DNA of 64,000 bases from Alphaproteobacteria bacterium 32-64-14 (GTDB taxonomy: Bacteria > Pseudomonadota > Alphaproteobacteria > Caulobacterales > Hyphomonadaceae), in NCBI GenBank assembly GCA_002280725.1, contig NCEM01000012.1, positions 33,140-97,139 on the forward strand, written 5' to 3'. A program made the position numbers and the translations under genes. The notes below the pieces were generated by a model, which saw nothing but the letters and a program-made list of their open reading frames with translations, was not told the DNA's origin and made no database searches. The number at the start of each line of letters is the position of its first letter. The stretch's first letter is position 1. Positions 1 through 8,552 of the stretch are shown in pieces.

Positions 1-468
1 CTGCTGGGCCTTACGGCCTTCCTGGTGTGGATTCCGAGGGCGTGGATCGACATCAATGTCGAACGGAAATTCCAGGCGGAACTCTGCGGATTTCTGGTCC
101 AGACATTGAACACCATTGCCGGCGTCGCCGGGCCGTTGCTGGACCTGTTCTTCGTGAAGTCGCAGCTCACACGTCAGACCGTTGTCGCAACGAAGGCGCT
201 GACGCAGGTGATGGCGCACGCGGTGAAGATCGCGTTCTGGGGTTGGCCGTTGCTGGCGGTGCTGACCGCGCCGGAGGGCTCGCCCCTCGCCGCCAGCATG
301 CCGCCGGTGTGGATGTTCGCCGCCGTGATCCCGCTGTCACTTGCCGGGACATGGCTTGGCGGCCTGATCCTCGATCGCATGACCGACGCCAACTTCCGCG
401 TCTGGACCAAGTGGATCGTCACGGCGACGGGCGCCGTCTATCTGTGGCAGGGCGTCAGCCTGCTGTAG
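1..468 (+). CDS. TauE/SafE-family permease, C-terminal part
   Basis: The frame is open from base 1, so the gene begins outside the window and the GTG at 25 is not a true start; 155 codons are visible. The family exports sulfite or other small anions through the inner membrane. The visible part has the family pattern of a loop with FFVKSQLTRQTVVATKA followed by hydrophobic segments (around AFWGWPLLAVLT, PVWMFAAVIPLSLAGTWLGG and a last helix ending at the C-terminus). It converges on the lipoprotein gene at 470. The substrate cannot be told from this part. Confidence 0.75.
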   Translation: MLGLTAFLVWIPRAWIDINVERKFQAELCGFLVQTLNTIAGVAGPLLDLFFVKSQLTRQTVVATKALTQVMAHAVKIAFWGWPLLAVLTAPEGSPLAASMPPVWMFAAVIPLSLAGTWLGGLILDRMTDANFRVWTKWIVTATGAVYLWQGVSLL

Positions 469-469
469 C

Positions 470-988
470 CTACTCTACCGAGCAGAACTGGTAGTCGTCT
501 GTCGCCTTGCGGCCCGCTTCGCAGCCCGCCGTGGTGAACGGGTCCATGACTTCGCTGAGCCAGGCGCTGCGCCGGTCGAGTTCTTCAAGCGAGGTCGTGG
601 CGGTGGGCGGCTCGTGCGTCCATGCGGGGAATGGCGGAAGCTTGCAGGCGTCGCCCGACAGCAGCCCCCGCGCGCACACCATGTTGCGGAGCTCAACCAC
701 CATGGCCGCGCCGGACTTCAAGGCCGCATCCGTTCTGTAGAGGTCGCTTTCGGCAATCTCGGGGTTTGTCGCGGGAGCCTCGATCGCGCCGTCCATCGCG
801 CGGCCGAGGATGACGGTCCAGCGCTCGGCGCCGATCATGACGACGAAGGGATCGAGATCCTCCGGCGGGGTGTTGCCGACCTGCTGGTGGGGAGGTTGAT
901 CCGGCGCTTGGGGGCCATCTGCCGCCGCCGTGGTGCAGCCTGCGATCAGCACGGGAACCAGCATCGCCGGCAGGGCCAGGAATCTCAT
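470..988 (-). CDS. Predicted lipoprotein of unknown function
   Basis: 172 residues starting at MRFLALPAML; a GGAGGA ribosome site lies 7-8 bases before this ATG, which makes it a better start than the in-frame one at 1018. The N-terminus is a lipoprotein signal peptide with lipobox LIAGC, so the protein is expected on the periplasmic side of a membrane. The mature part holds several cysteines (around MVCARGLLSGDACKLPP and the C-terminal CEAGRKATDDYQFCS) that could form disulfides. I do not recognise a domain. It stops one base after the convergent permease gene. Confidence 0.6.
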   Translation of the reverse strand: MRFLALPAMLVPVLIAGCTTAAADGPQAPDQPPHQQVGNTPPEDLDPFVVMIGAERWTVILGRAMDGAIEAPATNPEIAESDLYRTDAALKSGAAMVVELRNMVCARGLLSGDACKLPPFPAWTHEPPTATTSLEELDRRSAWLSEVMDPFTTAGCEAGRKATDDYQFCSVE

Positions 989-1065
989 GAATGCGTCCTC
1001 CTGCGAGCAGGATAGCACCCCAATTGGCGGAATTGTGCCGCGATTGCAGCAGCAACAGCAAACGG

Positions 1066-1551
1066 TCAGCCGCTGATCGAAGCGCTGGCGCCCTTGCTGA
1101 CGTCTGCGTTCTTGCGCTCGGGCCCGACATATTCCGGCGTTTCGATGAAGGGGCGGGTCGAGGAAACCGCCGCCATCACGCGCTTCAGCAGAACATCTCC
1201 CGACGCCGGGAACAGCACGTATTCGTGCGCGCCCGCATTCATCACGGCGTTGATCGTGGCGAGGTCTCGGCGCTGCGAGACGGCTACCACGGGGATCTTG
1301 GGCATCAGGCTGTCGGGCGAGCGGCGTATGTGGCGCAGCACAGCAAGGCCGGGATCGGAAGCCGCGTCGCTGTCGACATAGACCAGCAGGACGCTTGGAT
1401 CGGCGGTCGCAAAACCTTCTTCGACCTGATCGGGAGCCGTCGCCAGCGCGATCCTGCGAACGCCCATGCCGCGCAGCGCCATCCGCAGCGTTCGCGCGAT
1501 ACCGGTCACGTCACAGCTGATCAGGACACCGATGTCCGCCGCATTCTTCAT
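1066..1551 (-). CDS. Response-regulator receiver-like protein with altered active site
   Basis: 161 residues. The first about 125 fit a CheY-like receiver fold: the beta-3 strand VLLVYVD ends in Asp60, the likely phospho-acceptor, and Ser92 sits at the switch Thr/Ser position. The usual Lys-Pro pair is Phe114-Pro115, and the first-strand acid pair is reduced to CD (residues 13-14). The tail ends RPFIETPEYVGPERK, a motif common after receiver domains in alphaproteobacteria. There is no output domain. The missing lysine suggests atypical or phosphorylation-independent signalling. No kinase gene lies nearby. The receiver call is firm; the partner is unknown. Confidence 0.7.
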   Translation of the reverse strand: MKNAADIGVLISCDVTGIARTLRMALRGMGVRRIALATAPDQVEEGFATADPSVLLVYVDSDAASDPGLAVLRHIRRSPDSLMPKIPVVAVSQRRDLATINAVMNAGAHEYVLFPASGDVLLKRVMAAVSSTRPFIETPEYVGPERKNADVSKGASASISG

Positions 1552-1624
1552 CTAGGAGGCCCCTGCCGTGACCTATTCCTAGTGCGCTAACGTTAACGTA
1601 AAGCTACGGCCCGGTAGCACATTT

Positions 1625-3370
1625 TCACGACAGCTGGTGTGCAGCCAGCCCGGCATAGACACCGCCGTGGGCGACAAGCTCGTCATGCGTGCCCGCTTCG
1701 GCGCAGCGGCCATCGGTCATCACGAATATCCTGTCCGCCTTGCGCACGGTGGCGAGACGGTGGGCGACAATGATCATCGTGCGCCGTCCGGCCAGCGCGC
1801 CAAGCGCCTGCTGGATGCGCGCTTCGCTTTCGGAGTCGAGCGCGCTGGTCGCTTCATCGAGCAGCAGCACGGGGGAATCCGAAATCAGCGCACGGGCAAG
1901 CGCAATCCGCTGGCGCTGTCCGCCGGACAGGTTACGGCCGCCCTCTCCGGCTGGCGTATCCCATTTGCTTGGCAGGCCCTCGATGAAGTCGCAGGCGGCG
2001 GCGCGCGCGGCGGCTTCGATCTCCTGCATGGACGCGCCGGGTTTGCCCAGCGCGATGTTCTCGCGGACGCTCACATCGAAAAGGAAAGCGTCCTGCGAGA
2101 CGATGGACAGGTTGCGGCGGAGCGAGGCCATCGTCACATCGCGCACATCGTGACCATCGACGCGCACCGCGCCGGCGGATGCTTCGTAGAGACGCAGCAG
2201 CAGGCTGAACACGGTGGACTTGCCCGCGCCGGATGGACCGACGATGGCGATCGTCTGACCTGCTTTCGCGTCAAAGCTGAGCCCGTTGAGCGCAGGGCTG
2301 GCGCCGGGATAGGAGAAACTGACGCCATCGAACGATACATCGCCCACAGCGCGGCCCATGTCTTTCGCGCCCGGATTGTCGGCGACGTGGACCGGCGCGT
2401 CTATCACCGCGTAGACACGGGTTGCGGCGGCAAGACCCTCGTTGACCACCGAGTTGAGCGTCCCCAGAGCCCGCACTTCAGGCGAGGCAATGCCGATGGC
2501 GGCGATGATGCCGACAAGTTCACCCACGGTGATGTCGCCCGACATGGCGCGCCAGCCCGAAAACGCGAACAGGCCGGCGAGTGCGAGGCCGCCGACGAAT
2601 TCGAGGAAGGGGTCGACCAACGCCTTGGCGCGCAGGACTTTCATGTAGAGCCGCGCCCGCTCGATGAAGCCCTTGCTCGCGCGATCTTTCTGATAACCCT
2701 CGAGCTGGAACGCCTTCACGGTGCGCGAGCCCTGGAAGGCTTCGTTCAGCACGGAGGTCAGCTCACCCGCCTGCTCCTGCGCGCGGCGCGAGGATTTGCG
2801 CACGCGATTGCCGAGCCGCACGACCGGATAGAAGGCGACCGGATAGATCACCAGCAGCACGAGTGTGAGCAACCAGTCGGTCATCAGCATGTAGGCGATG
2901 GCGGCGATCACGGTCAGCGTGGATTTCGCAAGGTTGGTCGCCACGCGCAGCGAGGCTTCGCGCACCAGCACCATGTCGTTCGCGAACTGCGAGACATATT
3001 CGCCGGAGTTCTTGGCCTGCAAGCGTGCGAAATCGCCATCGATCAACCGGCCGAACAACGCTTCCTGCAGTTTGATGACGGCGTTCTGCACGCCGCGATT
3101 GTTCGCCTGCGTCTGGCCGTACATGGCGGGCGCGCGGACGGCGACAAGCCCGATGATGACCAGCGGCGCCAGCATGAAGACGCGCTGGTCGCTGGCCTCA
3201 AGCCAGTCTGTCGCCATCGCGATGATGTAGGAGTAGCCGAATGCACAGGCAGCGGTGACGGCGGCGAACAGCGTGCCGAGCGCGAACCATGGCCATTGCG
3301 GCAGGAGCCAGTCGCGCAGGAAACGGCCCGCGTACTTTTCCTGTTTCTCCGTGGCCAGCCCCACAGCCAT
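1625..3370 (-). CDS. MsbA-like ABC transporter, fused permease and ATPase
   Basis: 581 residues. The N-terminal half carries about six membrane helices (residues about 25-310). The nucleotide-binding domain follows with Walker A GPSGAGKST near residue 380, signature LSGGQ, Walker B VLLLDEA and the switch His in IIVAHRL. This is the half-size exporter type B layout of MsbA and other lipid or drug exporters. It starts 6 bp after DUF4170 ends and belongs to the minus-strand run with pmbA, opposite the Kdo/lipid A operon, so lipid A or phospholipid export is a reasonable inference. Other hydrophobic substrates are possible. Confidence 0.85.
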   Translation of the reverse strand: MAVGLATEKQEKYAGRFLRDWLLPQWPWFALGTLFAAVTAACAFGYSYIIAMATDWLEASDQRVFMLAPLVIIGLVAVRAPAMYGQTQANNRGVQNAVIKLQEALFGRLIDGDFARLQAKNSGEYVSQFANDMVLVREASLRVATNLAKSTLTVIAAIAYMLMTDWLLTLVLLVIYPVAFYPVVRLGNRVRKSSRRAQEQAGELTSVLNEAFQGSRTVKAFQLEGYQKDRASKGFIERARLYMKVLRAKALVDPFLEFVGGLALAGLFAFSGWRAMSGDITVGELVGIIAAIGIASPEVRALGTLNSVVNEGLAAATRVYAVIDAPVHVADNPGAKDMGRAVGDVSFDGVSFSYPGASPALNGLSFDAKAGQTIAIVGPSGAGKSTVFSLLLRLYEASAGAVRVDGHDVRDVTMASLRRNLSIVSQDAFLFDVSVRENIALGKPGASMQEIEAAARAAACDFIEGLPSKWDTPAGEGGRNLSGGQRQRIALARALISDSPVLLLDEATSALDSESEARIQQALGALAGRRTMIIVAHRLATVRKADRIFVMTDGRCAEAGTHDELVAHGGVYAGLAAHQLS

Positions 3371-3375
3371 TGCGA

Positions 3376-3645
3376 TCAGGCGTCGTGCGTCTTGCCGGTC
3401 TCGGGATCGAGCAGGCGGTGGGCGTGAAGGATGAAGTAGCGCATCTGTGCGTTGTCGACGGTGCGCTGAGCGGCGGCTTTCCAGGCATCGAACGCCGAGG
3501 AATAGTTCGGGAAGGCGCCGACGAAATCCATCGCCTTGAGGTCGATGAACTCCATCTTCGCGAAATCCTTCAGCTCGCCGCCAATGACGAGGTGCAGCAG
3601 CTGCTTCTCGGTCTTCGACTTTTCGCCTTTTGTGCTGCTCATCAT
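3376..3645 (-). CDS. DUF4170 domain protein
   Basis: 89 residues, soluble, no signal peptide. The sequence around HLVIGGELKDFAKMEFIDL and VGAFPNYSSAFDAWKAAAQRTVD matches what I know as DUF4170, a small alphaproteobacterial family of unknown function that is often found between pmbA and lipid A or ABC exporter genes. Two ATG codons are adjacent; a GGCAGGAA site precedes them. It lies 6 bp ahead of the ABC transporter and is probably co-transcribed with it. The repeated neighbourhood suggests an envelope-related role, but nothing in the sequence gives an activity. Confidence 0.75.
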   Translation of the reverse strand: MMSSTKGEKSKTEKQLLHLVIGGELKDFAKMEFIDLKAMDFVGAFPNYSSAFDAWKAAAQRTVDNAQMRYFILHAHRLLDPETGKTHDA

Positions 3646-3721
3646 GGGGTTCCTGCCGGGAGGTGGCGGGGTTGAACTGTTGCGCGTCAGATATCAGCGG
3701 CGGCGGCAGCGCGCCAGCGGG

Positions 3722-5071
3722 CTATCGACCCGCGAGTTGCATGCCGTCGATCAGGATGCTGGGCGCGTTTGTTGATCCGCGGATCTCGAGGTCGGAGCCC
3801 GGCACGGCCCGCAGCAGCATGGAGGGAAGATCGCCCGCCACGGTCACCTCGGACACCGGGTAGGATTTCCGCCCGTTCTCGAACCAGAAGCCCGAGACGC
3901 CGACCGAATAGTCGCCCGTGTTGGGGTTCAGCGAGGGGCCGAACATGTCGGTGATCAGCAGGCCCTGGCCCGCGTCCGCCATCAGGCCATCGAGGTTTCG
4001 CGCCCCCGGCTGGAGATCGAGGTTGGAGGCGGTGACCCCCGGAGGATCGCCAAAGCCCATGCTGGCGAAGCCATTCGGCGTGAGACCCAGCTGACGCGCC
4101 GCCGGGCCGTTGAGCAGCCACTGCGTGAGCATGCCATCCTCGACCAGGGCCGTGCGCTGCACCGGCCTACCCTCGCCATCGAAGGCGCGCGAGCCGAAGC
4201 CGCCCAGGCGGATCGGATCGTCGATCAGGTTGACGCCTTTGGCGAAGACCTGCTTGCCCATCTTGTCCTTCAGGAACGAGACGCCGCGCGCCACGGCCGG
4301 ACCGGAGATCGCGCCGATGAAGGCGCCGACCAGCCGCGCCGAGAGGCGGTTCTCGAAGATCACGGCGGCGGTCTGGCTATCGACCTTGCGGGCGCCCAGA
4401 CGCGCGGTTGCGCGGAGGGCGGCTTCGCGACCGACCCAGTCCGGCGCTTTCAGCTTAGCGCGCTTGCGTTCGCTCGTGCTTTCAAAGTCGCGCTCCATCG
4501 CCCCATCGCGCTCGGCGATGGCGACGCCAGCCATCGAGGAAATGCCGGACGTCTTGTGGGCAGCAAAGCCGTTGGAGGCCGCAACCCAGGACGCAGATGT
4601 CGACCATGACGCGCCTGCGTGGGAGACCTGTTTCACGCCCGCCACGGCGAGAGCGGCAGCCTCGATCTCCGCCGCGCGGCGCTCGAGTTCGGGGGCTTCG
4701 GGCGTGTCGTCCGTGTCGAGGTTGAGCGAGATGTGGTCGCGCGCGATCTCCTCCGCGCCGGGGATGCCGCAGTACTTGTCTTCGGGCGCGAGCTTGGCCA
4801 TTGCGACGACGCGATCGGACAGCGCGCGCAAGCCGGCTGGCGACAGATCCGAGCCGGAAACGCTTGCCTGCCGGCGGCCCACCAGCGCGCGCAGCGCAAT
4901 GCCCCGCGACTCCTCGCGCTCTACCGACTCAAGCTCGCCCTTGCGGACTTCGACCGAGAGGCTGGCGTTTTCCGACATGCGGACATCGGCGGCGTCAGCG
5001 CCCGCCTTGAGCGTGTCAGCAAGCAAGGACTGGAGGAGGCCGGCGTAGGATTCGGGGGTGGGCTGAGTCAT
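3722..5071 (-). CDS. pmbA: TldD/PmbA family metalloprotease-like protein (PmbA)
   Basis: 449 residues, the usual PmbA length. The N-terminal domain includes the family sequence SVEVRKGELESVEREESRG, and the C-terminal beta-rich domain ends in STNAPSILIDGMQLAGR. PmbA pairs with TldD in the protease that trims peptide precursors such as microcin B17 and degrades some antitoxins. As in other PmbA subunits, the HEXXXH zinc motif of TldD is absent, so it probably acts as the partner subunit. No tldD lies in this window. It is the upstream gene of the pmbA-DUF4170-ABC transporter run. Confidence 0.9.
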   Translation of the reverse strand: MTQPTPESYAGLLQSLLADTLKAGADAADVRMSENASLSVEVRKGELESVEREESRGIALRALVGRRQASVSGSDLSPAGLRALSDRVVAMAKLAPEDKYCGIPGAEEIARDHISLNLDTDDTPEAPELERRAAEIEAAALAVAGVKQVSHAGASWSTSASWVAASNGFAAHKTSGISSMAGVAIAERDGAMERDFESTSERKRAKLKAPDWVGREAALRATARLGARKVDSQTAAVIFENRLSARLVGAFIGAISGPAVARGVSFLKDKMGKQVFAKGVNLIDDPIRLGGFGSRAFDGEGRPVQRTALVEDGMLTQWLLNGPAARQLGLTPNGFASMGFGDPPGVTASNLDLQPGARNLDGLMADAGQGLLITDMFGPSLNPNTGDYSVGVSGFWFENGRKSYPVSEVTVAGDLPSMLLRAVPGSDLEIRGSTNAPSILIDGMQLAGR

Positions 5072-5186
5072 GGGATGTATGTGACCTCTGCCCGCCGAAA
5101 CGCCAAGACCCGAAAGAAAAAGCAGACGCCGCAGCCATTCCGCCGCAGCGCCCGGCCCTGTACGTGGCCGTCTTCTGGGCCGTCGC

Positions 5187-5549
5187 CTACTTGGCGCGCG
5201 GCAGGCGGTCGTTGATGTCGTCGCGGATGTCGAGCAGCGTGACCAGCAGGCCGCAGATCAGCGTCGCCGCGACCCAGCCGATGATAAGGCCCGCCACGAT
5301 GGACACCGCCGTCAGCGTCGGCTGCGTCAGCACCATGCCCTGGTCGAGCTGCGGCGTGAGGGCGATCTGGCCGGTCGCCGGGTCGACTGCGCCGGCCGCA
5401 ACCAGCACTTTTCCGCTGGAGGTGAACTGGGACAGGATGCTCTGAATCTGCACGCGGTTCAGGAACACGCCGAACGTGTAAAGCGCGATGATCCCGAAGT
5501 AAGCGTTATAAACCAGGAAGCGGAAACTGTTGATAATGAAGAACTTCAT
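5187..5549 (-). CDS. Small inner-membrane protein of unknown function
   Basis: 120 residues from MKFFIINSFRFL. GGAGGGG lies 5 bases before this ATG, while the in-frame GTG at 5555 would touch the ribosome site, so 5549 is chosen. There are two predicted membrane helices, one near residues 8-30 (FLVYNAYFGIIALYTFGVFL) and one near 80-110 (TAVSIVAGLIIGWVAATLICGLLVTLL), with a polar loop between them and a charged tail LDIRDDINDRLPRAK. I do not recognise a family. It sits between the phosphatase gene and pmbA on the same strand. Confidence 0.65.
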   Translation of the reverse strand: MKFFIINSFRFLVYNAYFGIIALYTFGVFLNRVQIQSILSQFTSSGKVLVAAGAVDPATGQIALTPQLDQGMVLTQPTLTAVSIVAGLIIGWVAATLICGLLVTLLDIRDDINDRLPRAK

Positions 5550-5646
5550 GGACACCCCTCCACGCGACGTCCAGACTTTCTAGCTGCCGGCAAGACAACA
5601 AGCGAACGCTTTTTTCCGATTTCTGCACAGCGCCACGAAGCTGCCG

Positions 5647-6327
5647 CTATTCCCGGCCCAGCAACTGGTCGACGTTCAACTTCCTCTTACGCGAATTCAG
5701 GAAGCGCGCCTTGAGGGCCACGTGGTCGTATCCCTGCGTCACCCAATCGGTGAAGCTGAGACCCTTGGCAGCGCCCCGCGCCAGGTAGGTTTCAAAGAAG
5801 AAATCGAGCACGCCGGTCTTGCCGTGGCGGATGTGCAGGTACTTGAAGGACAGCTGTTCAAGCGCCTTGTCGATCGACAGCCCCTGCCGGAAATGCATGT
5901 ACAGCACCGACATGATCCCCGCGCGATCCGCGCCCGACTTGCAATGCATCAGGGCCGGATAAGCGATTGAATCGAACAGATGTTTCGCAGCCAGAACAGT
6001 CTCCGGCGGCGGGATTTCCCGCGAAAACATCTGGAAATCGACCAGCGCGATGCCGTGCCGGGCGCACGCTTCGCGCTCAAGCAGGTAGTAGCCCTTGGGG
6101 CTCTCGCCACGCACATTGATGATGGTCTTGATACCGAGCTCACTCGCGTATTGGGCGATATGTTCCGGGGACGGTTGGTTCGCCCGGTACATCTCGTCCG
6201 AGATCTTGTGCAGATTGCGGAAGCGATAGCGCAGGAAACCGTGATCGCCCCAGATCAGCTCCTTGCGGGCGCGTTTGCGGCCCGCCGGGGTGGTGAGGTC
6301 GATGGGTTTGGCCGTGGCGCCGTTCAT
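5647..6327 (-). CDS. CX5R (dual-specificity-type) phosphatase
   Basis: 226 residues. The signature HCKSGADRAG places the catalytic Cys at 129 and the phosphate-binding Arg at 135. SPEHIAQYASELGIKTIINVRG is the conserved strand-helix before the active site of these phosphatases. No signal peptide or membrane helix is seen, so it is probably cytoplasmic or peripheral. Substrates in this fold range from phosphotyrosine to phospholipid head groups such as phosphatidylglycerophosphate (PTPMT1 type). It is divergent from the lipid A operon (126 bp apart), which makes a lipid or envelope phosphate substrate worth considering; this is inference only. Confidence 0.8.
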   Translation of the reverse strand: MNGATAKPIDLTTPAGRKRARKELIWGDHGFLRYRFRNLHKISDEMYRANQPSPEHIAQYASELGIKTIINVRGESPKGYYLLEREACARHGIALVDFQMFSREIPPPETVLAAKHLFDSIAYPALMHCKSGADRAGIMSVLYMHFRQGLSIDKALEQLSFKYLHIRHGKTGVLDFFFETYLARGAAKGLSFTDWVTQGYDHVALKARFLNSRKRKLNVDQLLGRE

Positions 6328-6453
6328 GGCCGCTAGATGCCGTTTCCGGGCGGGAATGCAAGCGCCTGAGCCACCGCGCCCCGCCCTGCGGCCCCGAACG
6401 CGGCGCCACTGTCACATATGGCGAGCGGCGCGACAGGGAGTATATAGCCCCTC

Positions 6454-7278
6454 ATGTCCAAGCCGCGTCGCCAGTCACCTGTGATTCCCTGGATCGGGGG
6501 CACTCTGATCTGGGCCTACATGTCGACACTTGCCCACACCATGCGCTGGCGCGTGGAAGGCATCGAACACATGCGCAGGCTGTGGGAAAGCCCGCAGGGC
6601 TGGGTCGCGGCCACGTGGCATTCGCGCATCCTCCTGATGCCTTACGCGCAGATCAAGAAGCGCCCGAAATGGGCCAAGCCGCCCCATCCCGCGACGCTGA
6701 TGGTCTCGCCCTCGAAGGATGGCGAGTTCACCAAGCGCGCGGGCACATGGCTTGGCCTGCACATTATCCGCGGCTCGTCTTCCGGCCGCAGCGACAAGAG
6801 CAAGCGTGGCGTTTCTGCGGCCCGCGAGTCGATGGAGGTGATGAAGAAGGGCGGCTGCATCGTGATGACGATCGACGGCCCGAAAGGTCCGCGTGAAGTG
6901 GTCGGCATCGGCACCATCAAGCTGGCGCAGCAGATGGGCGTTCCCATCCTCATCTACGGCCTCTCCGCGAACGCCAAGCGGATGAACACGTGGGACCGCC
7001 TGCTCTGGCCGCGCCCGTTCGCGCGCGGCGCGGTGGTCATCCCCCCGCCAATCGAGACGTCGAAGAGCATGGACTCCGAAGAGCTTCGCCTGCGCGTCGA
7101 GACCGCATTGAAGGCGGCGACGGCGCGCGCGGATGAACTCGCGGGGCTGGCGCCTGATGCGGCGCCTCCGCCGGCGCCCAGGGAAAAACAGGAAGCGGTG
7201 GAGGCTGTCGAGCCGCCACCCGCTGCGCAGCCTGCGGCGGCCGCAAGTGACGCTGCTCTGGAGCAGCGCGCAACGTGA
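6454..7278 (+). CDS. DUF374 lysophospholipid acyltransferase-like protein
   Basis: 274 residues. The core has AATWHSRILLMPY and the DGPKGPREVVGIGTIKLAQ stretch typical of DUF374, a relative of the LpxL/PlsC acyltransferases found just before waaA in many alphaproteobacteria. In place of the classical HX4D box there is the HSRILL motif. The last 60 residues are rich in Ala, Pro and Glu and look disordered. GGGAG precedes the ATG. Its stop overlaps the GTG start of waaA by 4 bases, so the two are translationally coupled. It probably acylates a lipid A or phospholipid intermediate at the inner membrane. Confidence 0.85.
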   Translation: MSKPRRQSPVIPWIGGTLIWAYMSTLAHTMRWRVEGIEHMRRLWESPQGWVAATWHSRILLMPYAQIKKRPKWAKPPHPATLMVSPSKDGEFTKRAGTWLGLHIIRGSSSGRSDKSKRGVSAARESMEVMKKGGCIVMTIDGPKGPREVVGIGTIKLAQQMGVPILIYGLSANAKRMNTWDRLLWPRPFARGAVVIPPPIETSKSMDSEELRLRVETALKAATARADELAGLAPDAAPPPAPREKQEAVEAVEPPPAAQPAAAASDAALEQRAT

Positions 7279-8552
7279 CCGCTTCTCTGGCGCTTTACCG
7301 CCTGGGGACGCGACTCCTCGAACCCTTCGCGCCCTGGCTGGTGTCGCAGCGCCTGAAGAAGGGCAAGGAGAACCCCGAGCGCATCGGCGAGCGCTTTGGC
7401 GCGACCAAAGTCTCGCGGCCGGACGGCGCGGTGATCTGGATGCATGGCGCGAGTGTTGGCGAGTCCCGCCTGCTGCTCGACATGTTCGCGGCGCTGCGCA
7501 AGCGGAGGCCGGACCTTCATGCCATCGTGACCACGCAGACCGTCACGTCCGCCGAGATGATCGCCGCGTGGGCGCCGGCGAATGTGATCCATCAGGTGGC
7601 GCCGGTGGATGGACCCAAGGCCGTCGAGACATTCATCTCGCACTGGCGCCCTGACGCCGCGGTTTTTGCCGAAGGCGAGATCTGGCCCAACATGCTTGAA
7701 ACATTGCAGCAGAGGCGCATTCCCGCCGTTCTGGCGAATGCACGCATGACACAGAAGACGCTGCGCGGCTGGAACAAGCGCAGCGGCTCGGCGCGAAAAC
7801 TGTTCGCGGCGTTCGGCTTCATCGGCGCGGCGGATCAGGCAACGGCTGATGGTCTCGGGGCCGCGCTTGGCCGGAGGATTGAGACCGTCGGCAACCTCAA
7901 GGCGCAGGCTGTGATTGAGGCGCCGCCGAGCGAGAAGGTCGCAGGCTTCCGCGAGGCTACCGGCGGGCGCTCCATCGTTCTCGCCGCCTCGACGCATCCC
8001 GGCGAGGACGAGTTCGCGGCAGACGCCTTCACCGAAGTGCGCATGCGCAAGGTTGGTGCGCTCATGATCCTGGTGCCGCGCCATCCCGAGCGCGGCGACA
8101 GCATTGTCGCCCTGCTGCGCGAGCGGGGACTGACCACGGCGCAATGGTCCAAGGACAAGGCCGCGCCGGGGGCCGAGGTGGATGTGCTGGTCGCAGATAC
8201 GATCGGCGAGCTGCTGTTCTGGTATGCGTGTTCGGACGCGGTCTATCTTGGCGGCGCGACCATTGAAGGCATTGGCGGGCATAATCCGGTCGAGCCCAAC
8301 CAGCTCGGCAAGCGCGTGTTCACGGGGCCGCACGGCTTCAACTTTGCGGAGATGTTCAACACGCTCGAACCCACAGGGGCGCTGGTGATCGGGCATACCT
8401 CGCAGGAATTGTCAGATTACTGGCTGACCGAACTTGACGCGGCGCAACCAACGCCAGTTCTCGGCTCGCACTTTGCGGACTCGCGCGCGCCGTTTGAAAG
8501 GACACTGGACGCCATCGCGGCGATGCTGCCACAAGCGCATCCAGATGCGTGA
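7275..8552 (+). CDS. waaA: 3-deoxy-D-manno-octulosonic acid (Kdo) transferase
   Basis: 425 residues, the normal length for WaaA/KdtA, a membrane-associated GT-B glycosyltransferase that moves Kdo from CMP-Kdo to lipid IVA. Family landmarks are GRERFG-type IGERFG near residue 37, WMHGASVGE, FAEGEIWPN and the C-terminal GGHNPVEPNQLGK donor-binding loop. The GTG start overlaps the upstream acyltransferase stop, and the last bases overlap lpxK, so the cluster reads as one operon: acyltransferase, Kdo transfer, lipid A 4'-kinase, late acylation. Confidence 0.93.
   Translation: MTASLALYRLGTRLLEPFAPWLVSQRLKKGKENPERIGERFGATKVSRPDGAVIWMHGASVGESRLLLDMFAALRKRRPDLHAIVTTQTVTSAEMIAAWAPANVIHQVAPVDGPKAVETFISHWRPDAAVFAEGEIWPNMLETLQQRRIPAVLANARMTQKTLRGWNKRSGSARKLFAAFGFIGAADQATADGLGAALGRRIETVGNLKAQAVIEAPPSEKVAGFREATGGRSIVLAASTHPGEDEFAADAFTEVRMRKVGALMILVPRHPERGDSIVALLRERGLTTAQWSKDKAAPGAEVDVLVADTIGELLFWYACSDAVYLGGATIEGIGGHNPVEPNQLGKRVFTGPHGFNFAEMFNTLEPTGALVIGHTSQELSDYWLTELDAAQPTPVLGSHFADSRAPFERTLDAIAAMLPQAHPDA

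Noticed and set aside
1637..3427. 596-codon plus-strand frame opposite the ABC transporter
   Set aside because: Antisense shadow; the minus strand has every ABC motif.
6954..8396. 480-codon minus-strand frame opposite waaA
   Set aside because: Low-complexity Arg/Ala product, no start signal; waaA on the plus strand is unambiguous.
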